A DNA stretch of 64,000 nt from Tanypteryx hageni (GCA_028673005.1 CM054113.1:40552117-40616116), one strand, 5' to 3'. Shown: positions 26,402 through 40,435, numbered from the stretch's first letter. The notes: generated from the sequence alone by a model not told the origin. Numbers and translations are program-made.

Positions 26402-28175
26402 GTTGGTAAACAGAAAGAAAATAATAAATGTATAATTTCTTCATACAAGAAAAAGGCTTTAGCCTGTTAATTATGACTGAAGCAATTTCGAGTGTTTTAG
26501 CAATTTTGGTCATCTTTGCTGACAACATAATTATTTTGTGTGGATGTGATTTTGATAGGCTCTTTAGTGAAAAACATCGTCTTTATTTCAAAATCTTCTG
26601 TATAATACCTGTCTATTTAATTTTTATATACTATATAGATTTTTTTGTATTATCTAAGAGCTCAGGCTGATTTTTTACAGTTTGAAAGTATTACGCACAT
26701 TATCTGATGGCTGAATCTTGAATGTTGTGCCAAGCAATAGTCGACATTGTTATAACTATCTAATAAAAAACATTCACCTTCTACATGCATCTACTTATGA
26801 GTAGGTTGTGTTGAAAAGATTTCAGCATATTCTGATGCATTAACTAGTGCATTTATTTATTTTTATTAAATTAATATCTCCGCATATATAAATTATCCCT
26901 TCATGAATAACCAAAAGTGGGTAAATGATACCAGCAAAGTGGTTAGTGAACTCCCAAAAGCTGTGATGTCAAGCAACAGTTACATTTATTTGAGCCTTCT
27001 GGCAGTATAGGATGGTCGAGGGTATTTAATAACACACATAATTTTCATTATTGTGAAATTCTAAAAAAAGAACAGATAGAACACTTAGCATTGATTGTTG
27101 TGTGTTCCTTGACTAAGTGTAATTTTAGTTAAGAATTATAATGTACTCCACTATATTCCATATACTGTCAATGCTTAAGCATCTAAATATCTTTTGTGCA
27201 TTTCACAAAATTAAATTTTAACCTTAATAAAACAGAAACGTCAACCCGAAGAAGGATTTTCACATAGATTAAACAAGTTACAAGCTGTTATACACAAAAG
27301 ATAAAATCTTGTTTAATGGCATGTCTTAATTGTACAATATTATACATCAATGCCTTTTAAGGTTGCATTTAAATCTACTTTCAAGTCATTCCAACAAGCT
27401 CTTTTACAATAAGCATTACATTGTTAATTGCCTGCATATAACTGTTGTGAATCAATGACCAATGTACCATCAATATTTTTATCTCGTAACTTCTGGCTGA
27501 AACTGAGTACCCAATACAGTTTCCAGTGTTTACAATATTACACTAATAAATTTGTGTTTTAACTTTGAGACTTTGTATTTGTTCAAATGTGGTGTTAAAT
27601 TTCCTACCTTGTTATCCTCTCTTTGACAACGACAAAATGTTGCCCCTTGAAATGCTCAAGCCCTTCTACCACATCAAGGTACAAAGGACAACCAAGTACA
27701 TCAGATGGTGATAATTTTCATGTGTAGAATATGGGTTGTGTAGTATTTGTTTTAATAATTGAGAATCGTGAAAAAAAAATAATGTCGTGTTGAAGCGGAA
27801 ATTTTAAAGTTATTTTGAACTTGGTGCACATACCCAAATAAAAATCTCCATCAATATGTTGATGCGGCCGTTATAATTATTTAAAATTTAAACAAATAGA
27901 TATACATTATTTCTCTACTAGATAGGGTACAACTTTAAAATTTGGCAAAAATGTGTGGTTTTAGTATCCTACTGTGAAAAAAGTATAATATTCTTGAAAT
28001 TGCAAAATTTAGGGATTGGTTTACTACATTATAGTTACACAAGGAAAGAATGAAAATCGGTTAAGAGGTGAAATCTTTAGAATTAAAAATATATTTCCAA
28101 TGACGAAATGTGTCTCTAAAAAATGAATGTTTTTTCAAGGTGAGTATGCAAGCACCTTTTACTATTTTACTCGGG
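26402..28175 (+). other. Displaced carrier 3' flank running into unit B
   Basis: Before the PLE arrived, this began about 53 bp after the carrier stop. It holds AATAAA at 26423-26428, 26762-26767 and 27226-27231. Between the stop and the PLE (18230-18281) I see no AATAAA, so the native poly(A) site is probably here. An 80-residue hydrophobic frame (26428-26670) is unrecognised and likely chance. Confidence 0.6.
26423..26428 (+). terminator. Candidate native poly(A) signal of carrier gene, unit A
   Basis: AATAAA, the first after the PLE. It would lie about 75 bp past the stop codon in the uninterrupted gene. Unit B copy: 52674-52679. Confidence 0.4.
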
Positions 28176-28240
28176 CGACTTTAACATTGGGAGCCAGACA
28201 CGCTGACCACCCCTCAGCCGAGGACGGCTGAAGTGGGGCC
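28176..28240 (-). repeat. SINE fragment, unit B
   Basis: Counterpart of 966-1030. Confidence 0.6.
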
Positions 28241-28875
28241 GTTAAGAATGACAAATCAAACAAAAAGACAGATGGGAAAGAGGTATGGTGGAGAGAGGAG
28301 GAGGAAAATAGGAAATATCTCGCCATAAAGTCACCAAAAGGAATTCTTTCAATGGTGTTTTCGGAATGGATTGGAGAATTCTTTTAAATACAAACTCGCT
28401 AGTGAGGAAAAAATGAATAAATTTTGATTGTTCCAGAAAAAAATCTATTGCCTTTGGCATAAAAAGTCGTTAACATATGGTAAAATGTACTGTTTTGAGC
28501 GTTTTCCAAGAGATGTTTCGTGAAGTAGCAAATGGGTGACAGAAATTAAAAATATAATTCGTGTTCACTTATCCTCTTCTCAAAACTTGGTTGCTGTTTG
28601 CGGTACCACCAATGTCACCCAAGTTCTGGTACTTTCCAATACTGGACAACTTTTTTAAGTAGTCTTTAGCCTTTAGAAATATCTTGAAAAGTCAAATTAA
28701 TGACACCAACTTTTATATGCACTAAAAATTAAGCAATAAATATTAAATTAACATGATTGAGTGGTACGGAGTGTAAAAATGGTTTTGGGTGAATAGAAAT
28801 TGTTAGACAAAGAAATAAATTTCGCTATAAAATACTTAACCGCACATAATTATTTTCAATATATAGTACATTTGG

Positions 28876-29066
28876 TTCTTTTCTGTCTCTATCTCTCTCC
28901 CCCTCTACCCCGCTCTCTCCCCTTCTCCCTCTTCCTCTCCCTCCACTCTCCCACCCTCTCCACCCACTCCCCTCCCTCTCCCCTTAACCCCCCCTTACCA
29001 TCCCCCCTTCCCATCCCACTCCCTTTCCAACGCCCTCCCCTCCCCCTCTCACGCTCTCTCTCCTCA
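28876..29066 (+). repeat. Polypyrimidine tract, unit B
   Basis: Counterpart of 1666-1856. A rare purine in the A copy (CCCCATTACC) is a pyrimidine here (CCCCTTACC). Confidence 0.85.
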
Positions 29067-29606
29067 AGCGGGTGCTGAACATTTCAAATATATTGAGCTG
29101 CTACAAATAAAACATTGGAAGGCAGTTTTGGTTTTCATTTTTGGACGTGCGACGGTCCAGGACGGTATAACTGCAACATGTCGTAGGAAATTTCCGAAAC
29201 CGTGTGAAAGAATTGTCCCGAAAAAAATTACGTGGACACAGGCAAGCGGTTTTTCAGACCGGCAACGAAACTAAACCCGCTCTAGTACGCACAGGTCCAA
29301 AGCTAGAAGGCAACTACCGTGAAGTAAACAAAGCCACCTCCAGGATACAAAGCTAAACAAAACCTCAAAGGCCTAAATGATCCATGGACCATAAAATAGA
29401 CTATTGAAATTTTTCGTGTGGTCTGAGAGACCGATGCCTGTGGTTACGGGTTAACGTGCTTTCATCTTGGGCATTTTTCAAATTTTCTCATACAACAACA
29501 AACGCCGCCGAACGAGAAAATTGCAATTGCAATTGTATGTCCAGTAGGTATTGTTATTGTTTTTATGCGGTAACTTGATGGTACAGAATTAGGGGCGAAG
29601 ATAGTT

Positions 29607-29612
29607 AAGTTA
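29607..29612. other. Deletion joint specific to unit B
   Basis: Six filler bases AAGTTA stand where A has 1,145 bp (2397-3541). The joint reads GATAGTTAAGTTAGTTAAC, so the filler looks copied from the neighbouring GTTA. Most of the left hAT-like arm is gone. Confidence 0.85.
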
Positions 29613-29852
29613 GTTAACTATTCATATGGATATCGCCCGGAATCAGCCGTTTTCAACGTGACAACTCTAACTTTAAAAATAAAACGAGATTAAATAATCA
29701 TTATTGATTTTACTAATAACTAAATAAAATAAGTTTCATTGGTCACTTTAGTTGTTTTTCGACCTAGAGAAAATACTCCCGGATTCTCCCGGAATTTTCT
29801 ATCATGAAAAGGAAATCTCCCGGAATCAACTACTCATAAGGTGGCAACCCTG
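29613..29852 (+). mobile_element. Remnant of left hAT-like arm, unit B
   Basis: Only the right-hand 240 bp survives, ending GGTGGCAACCCTG. Confidence 0.55.
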
Positions 29853-30081
29853 GGTGAGTCCCTTCCTACTTATTTCCTTTTATATCTCGCATATCATTCT
29901 TCCGCTGTTACTAAATTTCATTTTTTGATATTTTCTCAGATGTGCTGATTCAAGTCGGTTGATGCTCATTTTACTCCTATGGAATTCACGTCCCTGATTT
30001 CTGAAATTCTTACAACTACAGATAATATTTTCTCTTCACACAAGAGACGTCTTGAAAATTTGCTCGTAGAAACAGGAAACT

Positions 30082-31020
30082 AGGGTTGCCACCTCATGAG
30101 TAGTTGATTCCGAGAGATTTCCACCGAATGAATAGCAAATTTCGGGAGAAACCGGGAGGATTTTATTTAGGTCAAAAAACCGGGTGTGAGCAATGAAACT
30201 ATTTTATTTAATTATTGGGAAACATATAATGATATTTAATATTTATTTTATTGTTAAATTTACAGTTGCCATCTTGTAAATTGTTGATTCCGGAAGTTAA
30301 TAGGTTAAAAAAAGCTAATGAGGACCATAAAATTTGGTTTATTTATCATTTACAAAATATATGAATGTTTAACATTAATTTTGTTTTAACATTACTCTAT
30401 GAATTATAATAACAAATTCGTAAAAATAGCATTACTTCAAAAGCCGTGCTTCATTTATGTAATTTGAATTTGTATTTTGAACTACTCTAGCAGTCTCCAA
30501 AAGATCTGATTTTGACAGAAAAAGGCATTGAAATCTTTAGGTGAGTAATTAAAATTGGTGTATACTGAAATTTCCGCCTTGACATGATGCACACTTAATT
30601 AGTTTCGACCTTTACTCAACAAAACATTAATGACGTTGAATACATGTTCGCAGGTTTCGTTGGATACTGAAACTGACAGCACAAACGTTACAATTTTGCT
30701 TAATTCTCCGCCAACCTCATTTACTTTTGAAAAGAAATCTAAAACAATGGTGAATGTTTCTAGATTGGTTTAAATTGTAATAAAAATCAGGCGACCCGTC
30801 ACTGGCCCGTCAGATTTGGTAACCAACATGGTTCTGTATAAAGAGGAGATTTATGCATTAAGTATCGTTTCATTGAATTAGATTATACCAAAATCTCAAC
30901 TTAATATAAGGTAAAAACATTAGTAAAGCTGAAAATTACATCATTACAAAGATTCTGGGCTCCCGAACAAGTTCTACCAGATTCCAGGAGAGATGTATCT
31001 ATGGTGGGTTAAATTTTGTA
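30082..31020 (-). mobile_element. Right hAT-like arm, unit B
   Basis: Counterpart of 4007-4965, with a small internal deletion near 30302. Confidence 0.55.
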
Positions 31021-31524
31021 AATCAAATCTTTTTGCACGCGTTTAATTCATGAAAAATAAAACGTTTATGTAGCCCATAGTAGGTAAACGTTTACAATAA
31101 AATCAGAATCTCTGATATTGTCATCAGTTTCCAGTTAGTACCCTGTAAAATTAAAATAAAAATCTTGTAGCATATGAATCGTCATTGTCTGTTCTACGAT
31201 AACTGCAATCTCGATTTTTTTATTTTCACAAAATTTCGTGTGCATGTTCAAATAACTTAAGAGACGACTGCCAATCAAATCTTTTTGAACGCGTTTAATT
31301 CATGAAAAATAAAACGTTTATGTAGCCCATAGTAGGTAAACGTTTACAATAAAATCAGAATCTCTGATATTGTCATCAGTTTCCAGTTAGTACCCTGTAA
31401 AATTAAAATAAAAATCTTGTAGCATATGAATCGTCATTGTCTGTTCTACGATAACTGCAATCTCGATTTTTTTATTTTCACAAAATTTCGTGTGCATGTT
31501 CAAATAACTTAAGAGACGACTGCC
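31021..31524. repeat. 252-bp tandem duplication, unit B only
   Basis: 31021-31272 is repeated at 31273-31524, with one noted difference (TTTTTGCACG versus TTTTTGAACG). A and C have a single copy. The joint shares AAT with both flanks. Confidence 0.9.
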
Positions 31525-31942
31525 AATAGTTTTTCTAGAACACCACACTTATAGTTCCTGAGCTAATTTTTAAGTCTTATCCAATCAAAACGAAATTTAG
31601 CGGACACACAGAAAACATCAAACAACGAAGAAAACGCCAAATAAAAATTTCCCTAAAATGTACCCCAGAGGCACGCAATTTGCGTTGGCGCGGTCTCTTA
31701 TGTTGAATCCCTGTGCACTTGGTCTGTTTGCTTGATTATCCGTTTGTCTGTCCTGCTATAACTTTTGTCTCAACGAGGAGACAAAGCTCAGGTTCATTTG
31801 CCATTAGTCCGGTATTTCGTGCGATTCTTGAAATTACATTTCTTTCATTCATATTTTACTTCCGAGGGCAGCGCTTTCAATTCCAATCAAATTTTACATC
31901 CACACTGTAGGAGAACTACGAAGACGATAATAATATTGAACG

Positions 31943-32670
31943 TGATAGATGGTAGATGAATCGCCAATGATGAATGCTGCTTTGTATCCGAAACACCTAC
32001 CTACGTGATTCCCCCCACCAGCCCAAGGCGGCTTGAGCGAGGCCAAACATCCCGCGGATCCCCTGGTATTATAGATGAGAGATGGAGGAACAATTAGCGT
32101 AACGGCATCATGACGCGGGAAACAAAATCTTGACAGCAACTCGGACAAATTATGGCATTAACCTCGAGTAACATCCTGATTCTCGGTGAAATTATGATTT
32201 ACTTTTCCGTACAATATGGATTTTGTACCTGTCATTCATTTTCTTTGAATTTTAGCGTGCAGCCCTACATCTCTACGGCATTCGGTCTTCCTGCTTCAGA
32301 AACCATCACGTTTCATATAAATAATATTACAAACTGAAAATAATATCTGCGATGACTGCCTAAGATACTTCTGCTCGCATACGGCAGTGTTTTTAACAAT
32401 TTATTAAAAAAAAATGTAAAATGACCTTCGATAAAACAATTAGGTATTCTGCGAGAGAGATTTGTGAATAAGATCATTTTCATTGTCTGCTAAATGATAT
32501 TGTCTTAAAATAATTTTTAATTGTTAAAATTTTCATTTTCGTGTGGTAACATTGATGCAAAACGTGAGAATGTGACAAGTCAACTCAATGGTATGGAGAA
32601 GTAAGTAATGATAGATGGTAGATGAATCGCCAATGACGAAGGCTGCTTTGTATCCGAAGCACATACCTAC
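31943..32670. repeat. 62-bp direct repeats, unit B
   Basis: Copies at 31943-32004 and 32609-32670. Confidence 0.7.
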
Positions 32671-35600
32671 TTTTCGCAACTTTTCCTGGATATCGGAGGG
32701 ACGTATTCCACCAACTTAATCTTTTCGGCAATTATGAATTTGGAAGGAATTAGGTAAACCGATTTTGACAAAGGTTTGTATGAAGCAGGCGTGCAATATA
32801 AAATAGCAATTTCAAGATGTTTACTGTAGATATGGAAAGCAAGGCTGCCACAATACAACGGATAAAATATTATTTTTACAAGTATTTGTGTTTAACTATT
32901 CTCATCAATTTGAACCAAATTTAATACTTTTAATATAAACATAACATAACATAATAAATAAGCAAAATGTCGTATTTCAACCGGGTCGATTAAACAGGGC
33001 TACCATGATATCAAGGTTAGAATGTTTCTGTAACTATGAATTTGTAAGGTATTGGCAGAACGGATTTCAAAGAAATTTCGTTTGTAGCGCGAGGTGACGA
33101 AAAGCACCGCTGTACCACGGAAAAACATATATAACCCCTACTTGTTGTATATTAAAATTGTATTGAAAGGAAAGAAGGCGGATTAGGGCTTTCCATAACT
33201 ACTTGTTTAATATAGAAGTTCTCTCAATAGGACATATTTACCTTCAAACTTCAAGAAAATATATTCTTCTCTTACCAGAAATTTCCTAGAAGGATTGCGG
33301 CTGTCGTACTCGCACGTACGCACGCATTATTTGACCATTACCTCTCCCTCTATTTTCCTTTCCTTCTAAAACACCCCTCAATGCCCTAAACGCTGCCTGA
33401 CTGAGTGCTTACCTCCTCATCTTGGAGACGTCTGCATTTCGGCATGCAAGGTAATTAATTTAATTTTAATTAATTTAATTTAATATTATGATCCCCAATA
33501 ATTCTTCGAAAAATATAACTTAGGGGTGCGCTTCTAATTAATTGAAAATAGTGACGCTATATGTAAGATATTGGGTGGAGGTAGAAATGAACGACAGATT
33601 TTCATTAGGTCAAATGAATGTCGATTATTAGGTGTGATTCGTCAGCATTATGTGAGCATGGAATGAAAAATCGCAACTCCCTAGTATCATATATATTAAT
33701 AAGCATTAAAATGGATTTCATTTATGGTTTTAACAATGGCCTCCCTGAACAAACAAAAAATTACACGAGCCCGATCGTGTATCTCCTCTGCCCTCAGCAG
33801 CACTCGATGTGATGACACGCATTTTATTATCGTGGTTGTGTCTTTCGATATGCGTGGCCGTTAACAATATTCCCATAGTGTCACCTTTAGCTATCATGAA
33901 GTTGCGACCTTGCAATATGTCGGAGTTTCTCCCGCCCGCTTTCTTGGATTATTAATCGCCCTACAGGGTTTTAGGGGTTTCCATTGCATTATCGTAATAG
34001 ACAATTTATCCCCGGGCGCTAATCATTATATTGCATACGATCCTACAGGAATCATACAAATTCAGATAGGTACCCTCCCAATCATTTAATAAAGAACTGA
34101 CGCTTTGTAAAATCAAAGAACGTTAATACGCTTCTTCCGTATTTCGCCAATATTTAGCATCACTTCCGATGAAAGCTAGTTCTTTACGAGTGCATTTAAC
34201 GGATTACGAATATGCATATCCCACGAGAATTTGCGACAAATGGCGATTATCAATTAAAAAGTTTTAAGTCATAATTTTTAAAATGGTGTAGTATCTTAAT
34301 CTCTCCTAGTTGTGTCTCGAGTTGAATATGCAAACGTAAAGGACAACTATCGCATTGAACTGCTTTCGCTTGCGTCCGATGCCCACCGAACACCGCGGCT
34401 GGACGTCAATGCTGCACTCATTTTTTCGTATTCCAATTGGACCAGGAGGGCTTCCCAGTAACGTATGACTTAGCGGCACGTGTAACCTGCCCTTAACAGA
34501 CCCACCGTGGCCGAATCCTTCCCTCCCAGCTGTTACCTTTTCCTCCGAAATTACTTTTTTCCCATCCGATGTTCTTGTTTATTCTATTTGTCGCTCGTTG
34601 GAAAATAATCACATAGCTGAAAAAGAATGCATAAACTTAACTCCTTATTACTGGCCAGGATGATGAAACTGGGCAATAGTTGTATTCCGATAGACAACTA
34701 AGCCCACAGTTTTCGGTACGTATAGAAAATATCCCATTCCTATAGACTTTCGACACGGAAATTCCACAGTATTTGTCGTTTGGCAGGTGAACGTGAGATT
34801 TTTAAACCTTGCTTTAAATTAAAACGTATAGCATTATCGATTAATAATGAAATTTGGAGAATATTCAGCTGAGTTAAACGGAATTCTAATTCAGATCGTC
34901 GCATTTTGGATGAAATGGACTTCACGTAAATATTAGCCTCGTTCGGAAGTTTAATAATCTCGCTATGTAGGGAATCGGTTCATTATACCTCAAAGTTCCT
35001 CCAGTTTTGAAAATGCCCAAAGATTTTATGAAGCTAAAGCAAACCTTACAAATAAATGATTGATGTTATGTAATATTTCATTACGATTGTGATAAGAAAA
35101 CGATTTAGATTGCTATTTCGGCACATCATAGCAATAGCTCATATTAATATGGTTCATTCATAAAAATAAATTTGCGATCCATCACATAGACGATGATTCT
35201 TGATTCAAGTAAATGCTGGCAGTTATCGAAGATTCAGGAGTAGTCCCTCTTACTAACGTTAATAATGGTTCCATTTTATGAAGTTGTTAAATAATCCATG
35301 CAAGATTAACACTCTTTTGAAGTATGATCTTCTCATTTACGAAAGAAGTTTCATATTCGTGCTACATCTAGCGCTAAATATCTAAAGAATATCTTAAAAT
35401 ATACATACAAATTATACAATTAATCAAGAATATAGTTTTAATTGTAATATAGAGCGCAATAACGATTATCTTTATTAGTGTTTGTAAATACGAAATATCG
35501 ACAGTTTCTTCCACGTAAAATAGGTGTCACTTCTGTTTTTAGAAAATATTCATTTTTTTATAATTAATTTTCAAATAAGAAAAATTAGCGTTTTATTATA

Positions 35601-35726
35601 TTGCAATAGAAATTATTTTGTATTATTCATGTACCGTATTTCTCGTAATTAAAAAAATGAATTTAAAATTTTAAATGATCAACTGATGTCGCTATGAGAA
35701 GCGCCATCTTGGCTTTGGTTTTTCAT
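32671..35726. other. Non-coding; no gene seen (unit B)
   Basis: Matches A 6370-9497 but with clustered private differences at about 33650-34450 and a 70-bp deletion just before the PLE relic. Confidence 0.5.
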
Positions 35727-36257
35727 CGAAAATTTTATCAGCAAAAGGAAGGTTTAGCAATGGGCTCTCCTTTATCTCCCCCCTACTGTCAGACATTTTT
35801 ATGGATGATTTAGAATCAATATAATTTAACTCCAATAACCATTCTATAAAACATATCTTTTATTGGTTCAGATACGTCGATGATGTTCTATGCTGTTGGA
35901 CCGGGAGCCATCGACAATTAAATTCCTATCTTATATTTTTAAACTCAATTCACAAAAAATTAAACGTTTTCGACCTAAGCATCACAATTCATAATAATAA
36001 GCATCATTTTGAAATATACAGAAAACCAACATATACATATCAAGTAATTCCTGCTGATTTCTCCCACCCATTATCTCACAAACTTGCAGTTTATCATGCC
36101 ATTTTACACCGTTCAGTAAACATTCCCATATCCAGCTCTGATTTTAACAAAGAATTGGAGATCATTAAATATATATCCAACAAGAATGGATATACCAATC
36201 AGTTAATTGATAAACTGCTTGACGAAAAATTTCGCAAATTAGCCACATCCAACATTG

Positions 36258-36298
<41 letters not shown>

Positions 36299-36376
36299 AA
36301 ATCAAAAGCCCCTAAATGGTGTAAATTACCCACTTATGTGAAGAATCTGCAAGATATTTCAGAATGGAATCGTTGA
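35727..36376 (+). pseudogene. Decayed PLE reverse transcriptase, unit B
   Basis: Same relic as 9498-10129, with the microsatellite expanded to (TC)17. The change of nine dinucleotides keeps the reading frame. Confidence 0.75.
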
Positions 36377-36702
36377 AACGCAACGTCGTCTAACTCCAAA
36401 AGACGCACTTTCAGACTTAGAAAATTATCTCCCGCACACTATTTTTCTTTTAATCCTTATACCCTCGTATTTATAGGATTATTGGTGTAATTTGTTGCTC
36501 CAGATTTTTAAAATATATTGTCAACAGAAAAATCAACCTGTCAAATGTTTCATTGGTTTAATGACTGATACGCGTGCAAATGCAATGATTAGAATTCATA
36601 ACAATTTCGGCTCCCATCCAAAGTTTCCCAATAGATAATATTCATAAAATTCTCTGAAATCGCGCAGAAATTGTTTTTAAAAAACAACCGACCGAAGGTG
36701 AA

Positions 36703-36981
36703 GTGCGTATGAGGAAACCCGTTTGTGAAAAAGAGGACCGAAAGGAAGCTCTGAGAATCTCTGAACTTGGATGGTTGGCGACCGAAAGTAAAACGTTATT
36801 TTCCCTTGACTCAAAATATCATTTAAGGATTGATTCTCTGTTCCACAAAGAATCTTTTCGCGACAAGATTTTTAGCAATATAAAGGGGGGTGATATAGGT
36901 AGACATATGTACTTCGTCGGCTATATTGGTGGAAGTGCATTGTTGCACGCCTTGACGACCGTGTACATTAAAATTCCTTAG
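36703..36981 (+). CDS. Unrecognised 92-residue open frame, unit B
   Basis: Identical translation to 10456-10734. Confidence 0.2.
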   Translation: MRMRKPVCEKEDRKEALRISELGWLATESKTLFSLDSKYHLRIDSLFHKESFRDKIFSNIKGGDIGRHMYFVGYIGGSALLHALTTVYIKIP

Positions 36982-37022
36982 CAACGCCGAGTTGAATGTC
37001 TACGTGAGTTTCGTGTTTTCAG

Positions 37023-37101
37023 GATGCGAATTTTATTGAATTTTGCGCGCCAGTTAACTACTCTGGCTACGTACTGCAGGGGAAAACCTCCAGATGGACA
37101 A
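37023..37101 (+). CDS. Candidate short first exon, unit B
   Basis: Same sequence, ATG and CAA|GTAAGT donor as 10776-10854. Confidence 0.4.
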
Positions 37102-37216
37102 GTAAGTTTCTTTCTGTTGATAATCACGTATAAATAAATGGAAATATGATATAAATAAATGGGTGTTCTAAGTGCAATGTTCAATCATTGGGTTCTATAA
37201 TTGGGACCAACTGCTC

Positions 37217-37856
37217 GGAAAGCGTGATAAAATCAGTTCTTTATTATTCTAAGTTAGTTAATTTAGCGTAGCTATCCCGTTTGATCGTTAGCAAACATAG
37301 CGAAGTCAGGTTAATGATCAGGGCTGGAAAAATTCAAGATGACATGTCGCCATAAGATCCATCTTGGCGCTATTTTTTGCAATGTATTGTGAACTCTGTA
37401 TAAATATTATGCCGGTTGCAAGTGTAATAAGGTTAAAGAAGAGAGTATCTTTCGTACCATAACGTAAATAATATTAATAGTAATATATTTTGACAGTATT
37501 GTGCTGGTTGGCTTTCTCTCCCTGTTTTTGTACTTACATATCGCCTTAATAGGGTAACTTAGCTCACTTATCGTTATTTTGAAACCACCTATTCCTACCG
37601 GAAAGTGTGATAAAATCAGTTATTTATTATTCTAAGTTATATAAGTTTTCGTAGCTATCAAGTTTGATCGTTAGCAAACAGAACGAAGTCAGCTCAATGA
37701 TCAGGGCTGTAAAAATTCAGGATGCCATGTTGCCATAAAACCTATCTTGGCGCAATGTTTTCCAATTTTATTGTGATCTCTACATAAAAATTATGTCGGC
37801 TGGCATGTGTAAGGTTAAAGAAGAGAGTATCTTACGTATAATAGTGTAAATAATAT
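37217..37856. repeat. Diverged ~257-bp direct repeats, unit B
   Basis: Copies at 37217-37475 and 37600-37856. Confidence 0.8.
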
Positions 37857-39275
37857 CCCCAAACTTTTTACTAGGCTCCAGAACTTAGTTGTTTTGAGTT
37901 ATACTTCCCCCTAATCCTCGTAGGTAATAATAGCCCTTGCAAGTGAGTGATTAAAGCTGTATCGTCGCCAGATTTTTTGCGGCGCAGAGTTCCCATCTAG
38001 TTGCCAGACTCTTCCAACTCCATCTTGTCCGCTAGGTGAATTGCAGGGTAACTTGTAGATGTAGATAGGCCGTGTGCTGTTTACCGCTAACTCTCGTAAA
38101 TAGAAAACGAACTGATTGCTCTTCATTCAGCCGCCAATTCTCTTGCCTTAGCAATGAAAGTGACGTCACGCCAGGGGAAGACGCTTCAGTGTCCAGCCTT
38201 AAAAAATAAATGACTTCGTTTTGGTTTCCCCCCGGAGAAGATGAGGCAGTTTAGAGGCTTTGACCAATTTGTTCTTGTAAATAGCCGGTCCCGGGTGTTT
38301 TTATCCTAAATGAATGGCTTAAAAATGTATATTTTGACCAGATACCGTGCGCTCGATGATATTAATATTTCGTTAAATATATCTATGAATTTAATTTGTG
38401 GAAAGCCATGGTAGAATTTGATTTTTAACGTATTACTATTAGAATGTGATGAATAATAATAATAATCATAATAAATTAATAAACAGTGGAAGACCGCACC
38501 GCAGATACGTGTTCGTAATTTCACTGCAGTAGTTAAATGTTTAAGATGGTACGGAGGGTGTAATAACGGTCGAAGTACTATGAAGTGTCGTTTCACCCGC
38601 TCCACTCTTCCTCTTCAGCATCTCGACATCGGGGAGGATATGAACGTACCAGATGATTTCACATCGGCTGAAATGCATTCTGGTATGTGGTGGCGAACTC
38701 TGGTAGCAGGTGGCATCGCCGGAGGCGTATCCCGTACCTGCACCGCACCTTTGGATCGACTCAAAGTGTTCCAACAAGTAAGTCTAGACGTAGAAAAACT
38801 GGTCGGGGTCAATCCCACCCCGCTATCACCTGCCGTGGTATTAAACCCCCACCCAACCTTCTTCCATTATGCTTCGATTATTCGGGGTTGGGTTTTGGCC
38901 GCGTGGCGTTAGAGGGTGTCAAGTGAAGAGGCGATCATTCAGACGGAGCCATTTTTTATGGAGCGACGTCGCCGTATGATGGAAGTGGTGAAGGGAAGGA
39001 GGCAGGTGGAAAGGATATGAAACGGTTACTATTTCTTCCGTTCCCTCTGTACTTCACTCTCGGTAAGACCGGGATCTGCCTCATTTTCCTTCGCATTTCC
39101 TTACTGCCGCGAATATAATTTTTCCCCGTTTCGTAAAATATTAATGGGAGTTTGCGTGTACATAGTCGAGTCTATGAGTAAAGCAAGTAAATGGCAAGTA
39201 GTAATAATGAAAAAATTAACCGCAAAAAATAATAAGCTGGGTTCTCTTTTTGTCCTGTTAAAAATATTATTGCCG

Positions 39276-39343
39276 GTTTTGGTAGAGGGGTGGTTAGCGT
39301 GTCTGGCTCCCAATGCTCGTGGGTTCGAATCCTGCCGACAGAA
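39276..39343 (+). repeat. tRNA-derived SINE head, unit B
   Basis: Intronic, same boxes as 13029-13096. Confidence 0.65.
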
Positions 39344-40435
39344 TGGTTGTACGTGATCGTCTTTGTTATCGATATTTTGTCCATTATATAAGTCCTGGAA
39401 AAGCCGTTCCTGAAATAGTTTAAATAAATGAACTATAGAAAATTACACACGGTATAACTCGGTTATAAAGAGGATTCGGAAGCTCGAACGTTTTGTTCGT
39501 TGTGTCCTAGAAGATGTTAGCATGATATATAGAGACTGAATGGAAAACTCGCTCTATATACGACAGGTATTATTCAAATTAATAATTCAGAAATTTCCGG
39601 CATTTACTCGCTTACTTTCAGTATTGTAATATATGCATATACATGGGTCCCCTTTTTCGGATTTGGTCCCACTGTGCGTTGGGTGACTTGCCGATCCGCA
39701 ATCCCTTCCACGTGACATTCTAATTTCCACCGATTGCTTCGGTTTATGGTTTGCCGACTCATGTCCATGTCCCCCTCCTCCTAGTGCTTCCTTTATGATC
39801 TTTGGCAGATGTGGGCTGACTTCGATAATCCTCGTATCACGTGATTGTGAGATGGGTCTTCAAAATTCAAGGGAAATCGACCGAATGACTACTTCGTGTT
39901 ATTCGATGGAGCCTTTGTGACATACGAATCTAAAAAAATTGTTAAATTCGTGATCGTTTACGCGTGTAGCTGGCTTAGCTTTAGTTTAGTAATCCGTTGT
40001 TTTCTCCGTGTGCAATTTAATTCCAAAAATGAATTATGTAGCTCGCCTCATATCCGGAATAAAATTGTGGTCAAGGTAAATCCACCGGTTTCCAAAAACT
40101 TTTTTGGCTAGTTTTTTATATCTTAATCATGAGTTTAGTAGTTCCTCAGTTGTTTTCAGTTATATTTATTGTTTTGGTAAAAAGCACCTTTTACACTGTT
40201 GTTCCGTCAACGTTTGTAGTGCCATTATTTTTAGGTAGTAGGCTGAGTAATTTTTCATTGCTCTTATAATTAGTAATATTATTCATTTATTTTTCAGCAA
40301 TAAATAGGATGAGAGTTGGTGGTGACTAGCGCGTAGCGTCGATATATAATGAATTCTTCATTTTTTAAACCAATGGGTTTCCGACCTGCTGATTTTAAAA
40401 CAAAACGTGTGCTGTACCTCCCACATTTGCTTGGT

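Noticed and set aside
26428..26670. Hydrophobic 80-residue frame as a small membrane protein
   Set aside because: Starts at the candidate poly(A) signal in native 3' flank; composition-driven hydrophobicity, no family match.
27211..27215. Array breakpoint at the unit A/B boundary
   Set aside because: The boundary used here only reflects where the window starts; no junction scar, filler or microhomology is visible there.
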